Notes under the pieces: model-generated | Told to the model about the DNA's origin: nothing | The model's input: the letters and a program-made list of their open reading frames with translations, nothing else | The model's database searches: none | Program-made: the position numbers and the translations under genes | Assembly (NCBI GenBank): GCA_001657385.1 | Contig: LYSZ01000006.1 | Location: 1 to 64,000 of the forward strand | DNA from: Parvularcula sp. BBD 1991-13 | GTDB lineage: Bacteria; Pseudomonadota; Alphaproteobacteria; Caulobacterales; Parvularculaceae | Direction: 5' to 3' | Length of the DNA: 64,000 nucleotides | Shown here: positions 44,294-52,816 of the stretch, piece after piece | Numbering within the stretch: the first letter of the stretch is position 1 | Layout of the letters: the number at the start of each line of letters is the position of its first letter

Positions 44294-44886
44294 TGCTCTT
44301 CAGGCTCCCTTTGTCTGAAATCGCCGAACGTCACCGGCGCGTCGCTCCGGCGCAGCACCGTTTCGTTGCGGAAGGTGAAGTTCGGCCCCATGTCGTCGAG
44401 AAAATCGACCTCCTTGCGCTGGGTGTAAACGTCGCCGTCGAGGGAAAAGGTCCGGCGGATCATCGCCGGCCGATCGTCATCGACGCCCTTGTCTTCGAAG
44501 GTGAAGACCCACCCGGTCTCGGTCTGCGCCGCGCTTTTAAAGCTGTATACGAATTTTTCGATCTCGTTGTCGCGGTGATAGCTCTCGACCAGCGCGCCGC
44601 TCGCCGCGTCGATGGTGGCGATCGTCATGATGAAAACGTCGAAGCCGGGATCGGTGTAGCGCGCTTCGGTGACAAGAAAGGCCGCGTCGGGCGTCGCTGA
44701 CAGGCGCGCCGCCATGCCGATCTTCGCGCGCCGGCCGGTTCCGTAGTCGAGATAGGCAAGCTCCCCGCGCCAGTCGCCCTCAAGATCGAGGAGGTCGGCG
44801 AGCGATGGCGTCGATGGCGGCGTCGCGGCCTGCGCCGCGGCCCCGCAGAAGAAAAGCAAGGCCGCGCAAGACAGCACTCTCGTCAT
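44290..44886 (-). CDS. Exported protein of unknown function
   Basis: A 198-residue protein with a signal peptide (MTRVLSCAALLFFCGAAAQA, cleavage after about residue 20). The mature part is rich in predicted beta strands (GDWRGELAYLDYGTGRRAKI, MIRRTFSLDGDVYTQRKEV), possibly a lipocalin-like barrel; no catalytic motif is recognisable. The start at 44886 is chosen for the signal peptide; 36 further upstream codons are in frame but overlap the preceding gene. It is translationally coupled to the hydrolase gene within the valine operon. Confidence 0.75.
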   Translation of the reverse strand: MTRVLSCAALLFFCGAAAQAATPPSTPSLADLLDLEGDWRGELAYLDYGTGRRAKIGMAARLSATPDAAFLVTEARYTDPGFDVFIMTIATIDAASGALVESYHRDNEIEKFVYSFKSAAQTETGWVFTFEDKGVDDDRPAMIRRTFSLDGDVYTQRKEVDFLDDMGPNFTFRNETVLRRSDAPVTFGDFRQREPEEQ

Positions 44887-44908
44887 TGTTGGAGCCCTTC
44901 CCAAAATG

Positions 44909-45172
44909 TCAGCCGTTTTCCGGCCTGTCGCGCACAATAAGCGCGACGACGGCGATCGCAAAGAGCAGAAGCCCGAAATAGAGAAATCCCGCATATTGCG
45001 GCGCGCCGCCGGCGACCAGGTATTCCATCAGTTGAAGGACGGGGACCGAAACCTGGTCGAGGGTCTCGGAGCGCTCCATTTCGCGCACCAGCTCCACATA
45101 GGCGCCGATATAGGAATAGGCGACGAGGCCGCAGGCGGCGATCAGCAGCAGCGCCGAAATCAGCAGTCGCAT
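44909..45172 (-). CDS. Small two-helix membrane protein
   Basis: An 87-residue protein with an N-terminal transmembrane helix (MRLLISALLLIAACGLVAYS) and a second near the C-terminus (YAGFLYFGLLLFAIAVVALI), with a short loop rich in acidic residues between them. No family is recognised. It lies 40 bp after the acyl-CoA dehydrogenase and 22 bp before the exported-protein gene. Confidence 0.7.
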   Translation of the reverse strand: MRLLISALLLIAACGLVAYSYIGAYVELVREMERSETLDQVSVPVLQLMEYLVAGGAPQYAGFLYFGLLLFAIAVVALIVRDRPENG

Positions 45173-45212
45173 CCTGTTCCTGTTCCGCTCCGCCTCCGGA
45201 GCGCATTGACGG

Positions 45213-46361
45213 TTACGCCTGATAGTCCTTCAACAGATCCCGCGCGACGATGACGCGCATAATCTCGTTGGTTCCTTCGAGGATCTGGTGCACGCGCACG
45301 TCGCGCAGCATCCGCTCCAGCGGGTAGTCGCGCAAATATCCGTACCCGCCATGCAGTTGCAGCGCCTCGTTGACGATGTCGAAGCCGCGGTCGGTGACAA
45401 GGCGCTTGGCCATGGCGCAGAAGCGGGTCGCGTCCGGCGTCTTCCTGTCGAGCTTCCACGCCGCCTGGTACAGCATGACGCGGGCGGCCTCCAGCTCGGT
45501 CGCCATGTCGGCGAGTTTAAACTGGAGCGCCTGCTGCTCGTTGAGGCGCTTGCCGAAGGCGCGGCGCTCATTGGCGTAGTCGAGGGCGGCCCTGAGCGCC
45601 GCGTTGGCCGCGCCGAGGGAACAGGCGGCGATGTTGAGCCGGCCGCCGTCGAGCCCCATCATGGCGAACCTGAAACCGTCGCCCTCCTCGCCGACGCGAT
45701 TGGCGACGGGAATGCGGCAGTCCTCGAACGTGACAATGGCCGTGGGCTGAGAATTCCAGCCCATCTTGCGCTCATTGGCGCCGAAGGAAAGGCCGGGCGC
45801 GTCCTTTTCCACCAGGACCGTGGAAACGCCCTTCGGCCCGTCCCCGCCGGTGCGAACCATGACAACGTAAAGATCCGACACGCCGGCGCCGGAGATGAAC
45901 GCCTTCGAGCCGTTGAGCACATACTCGTCGCCGTCGCGCACGGCCTTCGTCTTCAGCGCCGCCGCGTCTGAGCCCGAGCCCGGCTCGGTCAGGCAATAGC
46001 TCGACAGCATCTCCATGGAGGTCAGTCTGGGGCAGTATTTGCGGCGCAGATCCTCGGACCCGAAACGGTCGATCATCCAGGCGCACATATTGTGAATGGA
46101 GATATAGGCCGCCGTGGACACGCAGCCTTCCGACAGGGCCTCGAACACCAGGGCGGCGTCGAGGCGGCCGAGCCCCGAGCCGCCGACGTCGTCGCTGGTG
46201 TAGATGCCCGCGAGGCCGAGTTCCGCCGACCGCCTGATCACATCGACCGGAAAATGCTTCTTCTCGTCCCATTCCCCCGCATGCGGCGCCAGTTCGTCCG
46301 CCGCGAAGCGGCGCGCCATCTCCTGAATGGCTTCCTGCTCCTCCGTCAGCGCAAAATCCAT
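45213..46361 (-). CDS. Acyl-CoA dehydrogenase, probably isobutyryl-CoA dehydrogenase
   Basis: A 382-residue FAD enzyme of the acyl-CoA dehydrogenase family. [19 protein letters not shown] and [18 protein letters not shown] are the two family signatures. [17 protein letters not shown] holds the catalytic Glu region near the C-terminus. Operon context with MmsA, MmsB and HIBYL-CoA hydrolase makes isobutyryl-CoA (valine branch) the likely substrate, giving methacrylyl-CoA. Electrons pass to ETF. Confidence 0.9.
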   Translation of the reverse strand: MDFALTEEQEAIQEMARRFAADELAPHAGEWDEKKHFPVDVIRRSAELGLAGIYTSDDVGGSGLGRLDAALVFEALSEGCVSTAAYISIHNMCAWMIDRFGSEDLRRKYCPRLTSMEMLSSYCLTEPGSGSDAAALKTKAVRDGDEYVLNGSKAFISGAGVSDLYVVMVRTGGDGPKGVSTVLVEKDAPGLSFGANERKMGWNSQPTAIVTFEDCRIPVANRVGEEGDGFRFAMMGLDGGRLNIAACSLGAANAALRAALDYANERRAFGKRLNEQQALQFKLADMATELEAARVMLYQAAWKLDRKTPDATRFCAMAKRLVTDRGFDIVNEALQLHGGYGYLRDYPLERMLRDVRVHQILEGTNEIMRVIVARDLLKDYQA

Positions 46362-46367
46362 CCGACG

Positions 46368-47096
46368 TTACTCCCTTGTCTTGCGCATCCCCGTCCGATG
46401 CATCGCGTCATGATGCAACCTCGTCTGATGCACGGTCTTGTTATCGTTCCCGCCGGCGGACGGCGCAGCGCCGTCCGCCATCTCCGGCAGGGGGCGGTCC
46501 GGCTCGTCGCTGAGCGGCGTCATCGGCCCCAGGGCCTTGTTACGCTTGTGCCGGATCCAGCGATAGGCGACATATAGCGTCAGGATGGCGATCGCGATCA
46601 CCGGCAGCCAGACCTTCGCCTGTTCGCCGACCACCGCGCCGACCGTGTGGAAAAGGACGAACATGAGCCCGACATAGAGCGAGGCGGTCATGATCAGCAC
46701 GATCACGTAACGCGGGTAGTCGGCCTGGAAAAAACCGCAGGCGATATAGGTCGGAATCCGCGTGCCGGGCACGAACCGCGCGGTGAGCATGGTCTGGATG
46801 AACTCCTTGCGGACAAGGTCGCCGGCGACCGACACGCCGGGCTTTTCCGCGAATTTGTGGGCCCAGCGATGGCGCCTGGCGAAGTGGCCCAGCCAGTATT
46901 TCCAGGCGTCGGAACAGACAAGACCGCACATCACCGACAGGACAATGAGCCCGGTCGAGCCCGCCCCGCCGAGCGACGCCGTCGCGGCGCCGATAACCGC
47001 CGCGTCCTCCTGCACGAAGGGCAGGACGAACAGCGCGAGATAGAGCGCCATTCCCGTCAGCATGCTCATGTCGTCCGCGCCGAGCCCGAAAAACAT
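46368..47096 (-). CDS. DedA-family (VTT domain) membrane protein
   Basis: A 242-residue inner-membrane protein with several helices. PFVQEDAAVIGAATASLGG is the re-entrant E(D/E) loop of the DedA/VTT family, and RFVPGTRIPTYIACGFF carries the conserved F.PG.R motif. Such proteins are linked to lipid (undecaprenyl phosphate) transport and membrane homeostasis. The C-terminal tail is long and basic/hydrophilic (RHKRNKALGP...). Its place inside a valine operon is unusual; it is 6 bp from the dehydrogenase gene. Confidence 0.82.
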   Translation of the reverse strand: MFFGLGADDMSMLTGMALYLALFVLPFVQEDAAVIGAATASLGGAGSTGLIVLSVMCGLVCSDAWKYWLGHFARRHRWAHKFAEKPGVSVAGDLVRKEFIQTMLTARFVPGTRIPTYIACGFFQADYPRYVIVLIMTASLYVGLMFVLFHTVGAVVGEQAKVWLPVIAIAILTLYVAYRWIRHKRNKALGPMTPLSDEPDRPLPEMADGAAPSAGGNDNKTVHQTRLHHDAMHRTGMRKTRE

Positions 47097-47110
47097 TGAG
47101 CTTACTCCTT

Positions 47111-47557
47111 TTAAAAGGTCGCCTTCTGCGGCAGCCCGTCGGCGATATCGTAGTAATCGCCCTTGTCCGCGACGAAAATATGCCCGTCAAGACGAAGCCC
47201 CGTCGGCGCGTCGAGCGCGCCCATCGCAACGGACATGCGGTCCTTGTGCTCGGCAAGGCCGTCCGCATGCCAGAACAGGGCCGAGCCGCATTCGCGGCAA
47301 AATCCGCGGCGCGCCTCCTCGGACGATTTGAACCATGTCAGCGCGTCCTCGCCCTTGAGGATGTCGAAATCGCCGAGCGGCGCATTGACGGCGGCCCAGA
47401 CATGTCCAGACCAGCGCCGGCATTGGGAGCAGTGGCACAGGCCGGGCTCGCGCAGATCCCGCGCATCGACGGCGAACGCGACGGCGCCGCACAGGCAGCG
47501 GCCCGACAGGCGCGCGGGCGGGGCTTTGTTCGGGGCGGGCGTATCCGCAGGGGTCAT
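47111..47557 (-). CDS. GFA-family zinc protein
   Basis: A 148-residue protein of the GFA (glutathione-dependent formaldehyde-activating enzyme-like) family. Zinc cysteines are visible in GRCLCGAVAF, CHCSQCRRWSG and CRECGSALFW. Family members bind zinc; few have a proven reaction and most are not GSH-formaldehyde enzymes. The ATG at 47557 overlaps the VOC stop codon (ATGA) and follows a GGAG site. Confidence 0.85.
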   Translation of the reverse strand: MTPADTPAPNKAPPARLSGRCLCGAVAFAVDARDLREPGLCHCSQCRRWSGHVWAAVNAPLGDFDILKGEDALTWFKSSEEARRGFCRECGSALFWHADGLAEHKDRMSVAMGALDAPTGLRLDGHIFVADKGDYYDIADGLPQKATF

Positions 47558-47994
47558 CGGGTTTTCTCCTCGAAGGCGCGGGCGGCGGCGGCCAGGTCGT
47601 CGTCGCTCATGAGCTTGCGATGGGTCGAGACCCACCAGATGTTGCCGCAGGTGTCTTTCACGCCGCCGTCATAGGCGCCGTAAAACTGCTCCGCCGGCGG
47701 CATGACCGTTTCCGCCCCGGCCGCCAGCGCCTTTTCGTAGACGGCGTCGGCGTCGGGGACATGAACGTAGATGAAGGCGGGCATGGCGTGGCCCCCGGCG
47801 GCGTCCGTGAACATCACGGTGGAATCGCCGATTTTCATCTCGGCGTTCCACAGCGAGCCGTCGGCGCGCATCAGCGGCGCGCCGACCGGCTCGGCGTCGA
47901 GAACGGCGCGCGCGAACTCGACCGCCTTCATGGCGTTCTCGACCATGACGATGGGCGTGACGGCGGAGCGTTTCGGGGATTGCCAGCCAGCCAT
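47554..47994 (-). CDS. VOC-superfamily (PhnB/glyoxalase-like) protein
   Basis: A 146-residue protein with a beta-alpha-beta-beta-beta vicinal oxygen chelate fold of the PhnB type: VTPIVMVENAMKAVEFARAV, FIYVHVPDADAVYEKALAAG, and GGVKDTCGNIWWVST. Metal-binding residues cannot be placed with confidence. It lies between mmsA (4-bp gap) and the GFA gene (4-bp overlap); its role in the operon is unknown. Confidence 0.8.
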   Translation of the reverse strand: MAGWQSPKRSAVTPIVMVENAMKAVEFARAVLDAEPVGAPLMRADGSLWNAEMKIGDSTVMFTDAAGGHAMPAFIYVHVPDADAVYEKALAAGAETVMPPAEQFYGAYDGGVKDTCGNIWWVSTHRKLMSDDDLAAAARAFEEKTR

Positions 47995-47998
47995 CGCC

Positions 47999-49495
47999 CT
48001 AACCCATCGTCGGGATAACGAACTCCGAGCCGGACACGTCTTCCGGCCAGCGCTGGGTGACGGTCTTGACCTTGGTCCAGAACTTCACGCCTTCCGGCCC
48101 GTGCTGGTTGGTGTCGCCGAAGCCCGAGCGCTTCCAGCCGCCGAAAGTGTGATAGGCGACCGGCACCGGGATCGGCACGTTGACGCCGACCATGCCGACA
48201 TTGACCCGCTGCGCGAACTCGCGCGCCGCCGCGCCGTTGCGGGTGAAGATGGCGACGCCGTTGCCATATTGATGCTGCGAGGGGAGCGCCACCGCGTCCT
48301 CGAAATTCCCGGCGCGGACGACCTGCAGGACGGGGCCGAAAATCTCCTCGTCATAGGACTTGTGCCCCGGCTTCGCCCGGTCGAGCAGCGTGCCGCCCAT
48401 GAAAAAGCCGTTCTCATAGCCTTGCAGCGAGAAGTCGCGCCCGTCGACGACGAGTTCCTGGCCCTCGTCCACCGCCATCTGGATGTAGTTGGCGACGCGG
48501 TCGCGATGGGCCGCGGTGACGAGCGGGCCGAGATCGGAATCCTCCGACAGCGACGGACCGATGCGCAAGCCTTCGACGCGGGGTTTCAGCATGGAGATCA
48601 GCGTATCGGCCGTCTCCTCGCCCACCGGCACGGCGACCGGCGTCGCCATGCAGCGCTCGCCCGCCGAGCCGTAGGCCGCGCCGAGCAACTGGTTGACCAC
48701 GTTTTCCATGTCCGCGTCGGGCAGGATGACCATGTGGTTCTTCGCGCCGCCGAACGCCTGCACCCGTTTGCCGTGGGCCGCGCCGTTGGAATAGATGTAA
48801 TGCGCGATGTCGGACGAGCCGACGAAGCTGATCGCCTTGACCCGCGGGTCCTCGATGATCGCGTCGACCGCTTCCTTGTCGCCGTTGACGACGTTCAGAA
48901 CGCCTTCCGGCGCGCCCGCCTCCATCATCAGCTCGGCTAGGCGAAGCGGCGTGGACGGATCTTTTTCCGACGGCTTGTTGATGAACGTGTTGCCGCAGGC
49001 GATGGCGACGCCGAACATCCACATCGGGATCATCGCGGGAAAGTTGAACGGCGTGATCCCGGCGACGACGCCGAGCGGCTGGCGCATCGAATAGACGTCG
49101 ATGCCGGGACCGGCGGCCTCGGTGTACTCGCCCTTCTGGAGATGCGGGATGCCGCAGGCGAACTCCACCACTTCGAGGCCGCGCTGCACGTCGCCGCGCG
49201 CGTCCGGCAGGGTTTTTCCGTGCTCGGACGAGATCAGCGTGGCCAGATGCTCCATGTCCTTTTCGACAAGCTCCTTGAAACGGAACATGACGCGGGCGCG
49301 CTTCTGGGGATTGACCGCGGCCCAGGCGGGAAAGGCCTTCTGCGCGGCGTCGACGGCCCTGGCCATCTCCTCGCGCGTCGCCAGCGCGACGCTGGACTGC
49401 ACCTCCCCCGTCGTCGGGTTGAAGATATCATGCGTCCGCCCGCCCTCGCCCGCGACCCGCGCGCCGTTGATGAAGTGCCCCTGTTGCGTCGTCAT
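47999..49495 (-). CDS. mmsA: CoA-acylating methylmalonate-semialdehyde dehydrogenase
   Basis: A 498-residue aldehyde dehydrogenase converting methylmalonate semialdehyde, NAD and CoA to propionyl-CoA and CO2. The MmsA-type N-terminus (HFINGARVAGEGGRTHDIFN), ITPFNFPAMIPMWMF, and the catalytic Cys in GSAGERCMATPVAV identify it over ordinary aldehyde dehydrogenases. It is the first gene of the nine-gene valine operon. The region upstream is the likely promoter. Confidence 0.95.
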   Translation of the reverse strand: MTTQQGHFINGARVAGEGGRTHDIFNPTTGEVQSSVALATREEMARAVDAAQKAFPAWAAVNPQKRARVMFRFKELVEKDMEHLATLISSEHGKTLPDARGDVQRGLEVVEFACGIPHLQKGEYTEAAGPGIDVYSMRQPLGVVAGITPFNFPAMIPMWMFGVAIACGNTFINKPSEKDPSTPLRLAELMMEAGAPEGVLNVVNGDKEAVDAIIEDPRVKAISFVGSSDIAHYIYSNGAAHGKRVQAFGGAKNHMVILPDADMENVVNQLLGAAYGSAGERCMATPVAVPVGEETADTLISMLKPRVEGLRIGPSLSEDSDLGPLVTAAHRDRVANYIQMAVDEGQELVVDGRDFSLQGYENGFFMGGTLLDRAKPGHKSYDEEIFGPVLQVVRAGNFEDAVALPSQHQYGNGVAIFTRNGAAAREFAQRVNVGMVGVNVPIPVPVAYHTFGGWKRSGFGDTNQHGPEGVKFWTKVKTVTQRWPEDVSGSEFVIPTMG

Positions 49496-49815
49496 CGCCG
49501 TTTCCTTTCCTACTTGTCGTCGCGACGTTGTTCGTCTTGTCGTTGGCGTCTTGCCGTCGCCGTCCCCGGTTCCGCGTCTCGGACCCGGTTTCAGCCCCCG
49601 GTATCATGACGACGGGACGGGGCTTGCCCGCGCAATGGCGCGCGCGGCGCGGAGCCCCTTCGCCGTCGCGGCGGACCCTAGAGGGCAAAAACCGGGGTGA
49701 AAACCGGTTTCGCAGCCAAATTGTCGAAAATCCCCCCATAGCGCTCCCATCAAGGGCGCTCAAGTCGCAGCGCTCAGAGAACGGGGCTCAGAGAACGGGG
49801 CTCAGGGAACGGCGC
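49496..49815. other. Intergenic region upstream of mmsA
   Basis: About 320 bp, GC-rich, without a gene I can support. The left end is a T/G/C-rich simple-sequence stretch (49500-49560) that must contain the valine-operon promoter and leader. The right end holds the 14-bp tandem repeat. Confidence 0.5.
49772..49813. repeat. 14-bp tandem repeat, three units
   Basis: Units 49772-49785 and 49786-49799 are identical (GCTCAGAGAACGGG); 49800-49813 is GCTCAGGGAACGGC. It abuts the 3' end of the PAS gene at 49816. Confidence 0.8.
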
Positions 49816-50295
49816 TTATGGGCCGCAGGGGGCGAAGCGCCCGTTGGCGGCGCCGACCACGTGGGTGATGGTTTCGCCATCGTCGGCGAGCGGCGCAGTG
49901 ACCGCGCGGAACAGAACCTTGCGCCCGTTGCACAGGGTCAGGGTGCTCTCGCGATAATGCGGCCCCTCGGCGGCGACCGCCGCTTCCATGTCCGCCACCG
50001 CCTTTTCCAGCACGGTCATGGTCCAATCGGTTTCGCCGGTCAGGTAGATGTTGGAAAGCTTGCCGAGATGCTCGCCGAGATAAATGAAGTAGGGAAAACC
50101 GGCGCTCTTCTCCAGGTCCACCGCAAAGACCCAGCCCCAGTCCTCGCCGAGATCGCGCTCGCGCAGGGCCGCCCAGCTCGGGAACCGGCCGCGCGCGGCG
50201 CGCGCCCAGGCGTCGATCAGCCGGCGGGTCAGGCGTCGGTCGGCGGCGGGCGCGAGATCCTGCGCTTCAAACAAAGCCGCCGCACTGTTCCACAT
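49816..50295 (-). CDS. PAS-domain protein (PAS_5-like), copy 1
   Basis: A 159-residue single-domain PAS protein. ADRRLTRRLIDAWARAARGR then FPSWAALRERDLGEDWGW is the typical N-terminal helix of alphaproteobacterial PAS_5 proteins, followed by the PAS core (VFAVDLEKSAGFPYFIYLG...RAVTAPLADDGETITHVVGA). ATG 50295 (MWNSAAALFEA) is chosen; the long upstream frame is arginine-rich and unsupported. It has no output domain and its ligand is unknown. It is a tandem paralogue of the next gene. Confidence 0.78.
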   Translation of the reverse strand: MWNSAAALFEAQDLAPAADRRLTRRLIDAWARAARGRFPSWAALRERDLGEDWGWVFAVDLEKSAGFPYFIYLGEHLGKLSNIYLTGETDWTMTVLEKAVADMEAAVAAEGPHYRESTLTLCNGRKVLFRAVTAPLADDGETITHVVGAANGRFAPCGP

Positions 50296-50479
50296 CGCCG
50301 TCGCCCCCAGCGTTGGTTGTCCCTGTCGCGATAAAGGATAGGCAAGAGGCGTGATCAGGATGTTGCGACGGGGCGCGCATTTTTCATCGCCGACAACGCA
50401 ATTGGTTAAGCCTAACGGACGTTTTCGCCGCGACCTGCGAAAGCGCGCCCGCATCGCGACGCCCAATCGCGGCCCCCGA

Positions 50480-50944
50480 TCACGACGAACGCCCGCTGGC
50501 GGCGCCGAATACATGGGTGACGTCCACACCGTCCTCGGCAAGCGGCAGGATCACCGAACGGAAGGTCATGCGTCCGCCGCCGTCGAGCCGCAGAACCCCG
50601 ACATAGGATACCGGCGCCTTGTTGAGCGCGGCCTCGTTCATTTTCGCCGCCGCCACGTCGATCAGCGCGGTCTCCCACTGTTTTTTGCCGGCGAGATAAA
50701 GACTAGAGAACCGCCACAGGGCGTCGCCGACGAACACGAAATACGGCCTCGTGTCGGAGATCCGCATGTCGACGGCGAAACAAAAGGCGAGATCCTCGCC
50801 GAGCGCGTCGTCGCGCAGCTCACGCCATGACGGCAGGCGCCGGCGCGCCCTTTCCCGCCACACCGCCTCAACGCGCCGGGTCAGACGCCGTTCCCTGAAC
50901 CGCCGGACAAGTCCCGCCGGCGCTGGCGCAAGCTCAGACTGCAT
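50480..50944 (-). CDS. PAS-domain protein (PAS_5-like), copy 2
   Basis: A 154-residue paralogue of the neighbouring gene, aligning along its whole length: LTRRVEAVWRERARRRLPSW, FAVDMRISDTRPYFVFVGDA, and the end ILPLAEDGVDVTHVFGAASG. Such small PAS proteins are common in this class and mostly uncharacterised. The gap between the two copies is 184 bp, so they may be separate units. Confidence 0.78.
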   Translation of the reverse strand: MQSELAPAPAGLVRRFRERRLTRRVEAVWRERARRRLPSWRELRDDALGEDLAFCFAVDMRISDTRPYFVFVGDALWRFSSLYLAGKKQWETALIDVAAAKMNEAALNKAPVSYVGVLRLDGGGRMTFRSVILPLAEDGVDVTHVFGAASGRSS

Positions 50945-51196
50945 CGATCCCCCCTCACTTTATGGCCGAAAGCGTAGGAAGCGGGTCTGAAGAGAGGATT
51001 GCCGAAATCGCTCCAGTTTTGCGAAATTCGACGGCATGCGCCGGGGGCGCGACAGGCCCGCAAGGCGGGCGGGGGCCGGGCGCGGAAATGGACGTGGAGC
51101 CGGGCGCAGGGTGGGCTCGAGCGCGAAAGAGGGGTGACGCATGGCCCGGCGCGCCCTATATAGCGAGGGCTTCAAGTTACAAGGAGGGGTTTCCCG

Positions 51197-51289
51197 ATGG
51201 GCGCAGCTTGGATCGGCGTGATCATGATCGCAGTATTTATCGGCGTTTTCGCCGTCCTGAACCTGGTCGAAAAAGGCAGCGTGGACTAA
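51197..51289 (+). CDS. 30-residue membrane microprotein
   Basis: A 30-codon gene reading MGAAWIGVIMIAVFIGVFAV then LNLVEKGSVD. It has one transmembrane helix (about residues 4-22) and a short polar C-terminus. Support comes from a textbook ribosome site AAGGAGG at 51181-51187, nine bases before the ATG, a TATATA element near 51155 and a perfect hairpin just after the stop. No family is recognised. It is one of the few very small genes here with such strong translation signals. Confidence 0.65.
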   Translation: MGAAWIGVIMIAVFIGVFAVLNLVEKGSVD

Positions 51290-51291
51290 CG

Positions 51292-51309
51292 CCGGCCGCA
51301 TGCGGCCGG
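51292..51309. terminator. Perfect palindrome after the microprotein gene
   Basis: CCGGCCGCA / TGCGGCCGG, an 18-bp perfect palindrome starting three bases after the stop codon. It lacks a T-run, so it may protect the mRNA end or aid termination. Confidence 0.45.
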
Positions 51310-51844
51310 GCCTCGCCGTCCAGCCCCTGATCCCCAGCCTCCGATCCCGCCAGCCGATCCCGGCTCTCCATTCAGGCCGGTGCCACGGCTAGTATTCGGA
51401 TAAGATGGGCTTCTGATAAGATGGGCTCCGGATCAAACGGGCGCCGCTCCAACCGGTCTTAGCGCCGATCACGCCCCGCGGCGCTGCATGGTTTCACGTT
51501 CGTTCGGAACGACAAGCGCGGCGTTCCCGTCTCCCGGCGGGACGCCGTAAGACGCGGACGGCGGACGCAGACGCCTTTAAAAGACGCGGCGCACGCGCCA
51601 TGTAGGCTCCTGCGCCGCGCTCCGGACGGAACGGGACAGAAAAGCCGGGCGGTGCGGGCAAGCAGTTGCAGGGAACCGGATGCAGAAACATCGCACGCAA
51701 ACGAACAGACCGCGCCGCCGCCCGTCCGCGGCCCCCGGCGCCGTCGGAGGGCGCGCGCTCGATACGCCCCGATGCCGCCCATAGCCGCCGGCGCCGCCCT
51801 CGCCCAACCGCCGCAAAGGTTTTCCCCAATGGTTTTTCCCCTTC
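51310..51844. other. Gene-free gap with two tandem-repeat tracts
   Basis: No convincing gene on either strand; open frames on both strands in 51459-51881 are arginine/proline-rich. Two degenerate tandem repeats are visible. One has a 13-14 bp unit of the type CGATCCCNNCNNC (51328-51367); the other has a 16-bp unit GATAAGATGGGCTYCK (51399-51414, 51415-51430, 51431-51446). The end of the gap contains the antiporter promoter. Confidence 0.55.
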
Positions 51845-52816
51845 ATGTTTGCTGAGATCGTTCTCGTCGTCCTCGGGTTGATCCTCCTCCTGGTCGCCGG
51901 CGATCTCCTGGTGCGCGGCGCCGTCGGCCTCGCCGCGGCGCTCAACGTGCCGACGCTGATCATCAGCCTCACCATTGTCGCGTTCGGCACCTCCGCGCCG
52001 GAGCTTGTGGTCACCGTCCAGGCGGTTCTCAGCGACAATGACGGCATCGCCCTTGGCAACATCATCGGGTCCAACATCGCCAATGTGCTGCTCGTGCTCG
52101 GACTGCCGGCGGTCATCTACCCCATCAGCACTCATGTGCCGGGCCTGCGCCGCCATCTCGTCGTCATGCTGCTGGCGACCGCGGCCTTTGTCGGCGCGGC
52201 TTTTGCGGCGGGCTTCATCGACACGCGCATCGGCGCGGCGCTGTTTTCAGGCATTCTTCTTTATATCGCCTATATGTGGGCGCGCGCGCGAAAGGGCGCG
52301 GGCAATGATCCGGTCCTTGACGAAGTCGAGGAGTTTCAGGATGCGAACCGGATTTCGCCGAAGGTGATCGCGTTCGTGATCGCCGGCCTTGTCGGCCTTC
52401 CCGTCGGGGCGCACCTCCTGGTGACGAACGGCGCGGCCCTCGCCGCCGGCTTCGGCGTGCGCGAGGAAGTCATTGGACTGACGATCGTCGCCTTCGGCAC
52501 GTCCCTGCCGGAACTGGCGACCGTGGCCGCCGCCGCGCTGCACCGCAAGTCGGACGTCGCCATCGGCGGCATCATCGGCTCCAACATCTTCAACATTCTC
52601 GCGGTCGGCGGCGCGGCGGGCCTCGCCGGCACGGCGGCGTTCGATCCGGCCTCGCTGCAAACGGAAATCCCGGTGATGATCGCGGCCGCCCTCGCGCTCT
52701 CGTTCTTCGTGGCGACCAAACGCGACATCGGGCGCGCAGCGGGCGCGGCGATGTTCCTCGCTTACGCCGGCTTCATCATCCTGCTGGCGGTCCAGTCCGG
52801 CGGGGGCGCGTCATGA
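51845..52816 (+). CDS. Calcium/sodium antiporter (YrbG/CaCA family)
   Basis: A 323-residue inner-membrane exchanger with about ten helices in two inverted halves. Each half carries the alpha-repeat: TLIISLTIVAFGTSAPELVV ... GNIIGSNIANVLLVLG, and EVIGLTIVAFGTSLPELATV ... GGIIGSNIFNILAVGG. The acidic residues in the two PEL motifs bind the ion. It exports Ca2+ against Na+ or H+. Its stop overlaps the start of the SDR gene by 4 bp. Confidence 0.92.
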   Translation: MFAEIVLVVLGLILLLVAGDLLVRGAVGLAAALNVPTLIISLTIVAFGTSAPELVVTVQAVLSDNDGIALGNIIGSNIANVLLVLGLPAVIYPISTHVPGLRRHLVVMLLATAAFVGAAFAAGFIDTRIGAALFSGILLYIAYMWARARKGAGNDPVLDEVEEFQDANRISPKVIAFVIAGLVGLPVGAHLLVTNGAALAAGFGVREEVIGLTIVAFGTSLPELATVAAAALHRKSDVAIGGIIGSNIFNILAVGGAAGLAGTAAFDPASLQTEIPVMIAAALALSFFVATKRDIGRAAGAAMFLAYAGFIILLAVQSGGGAS

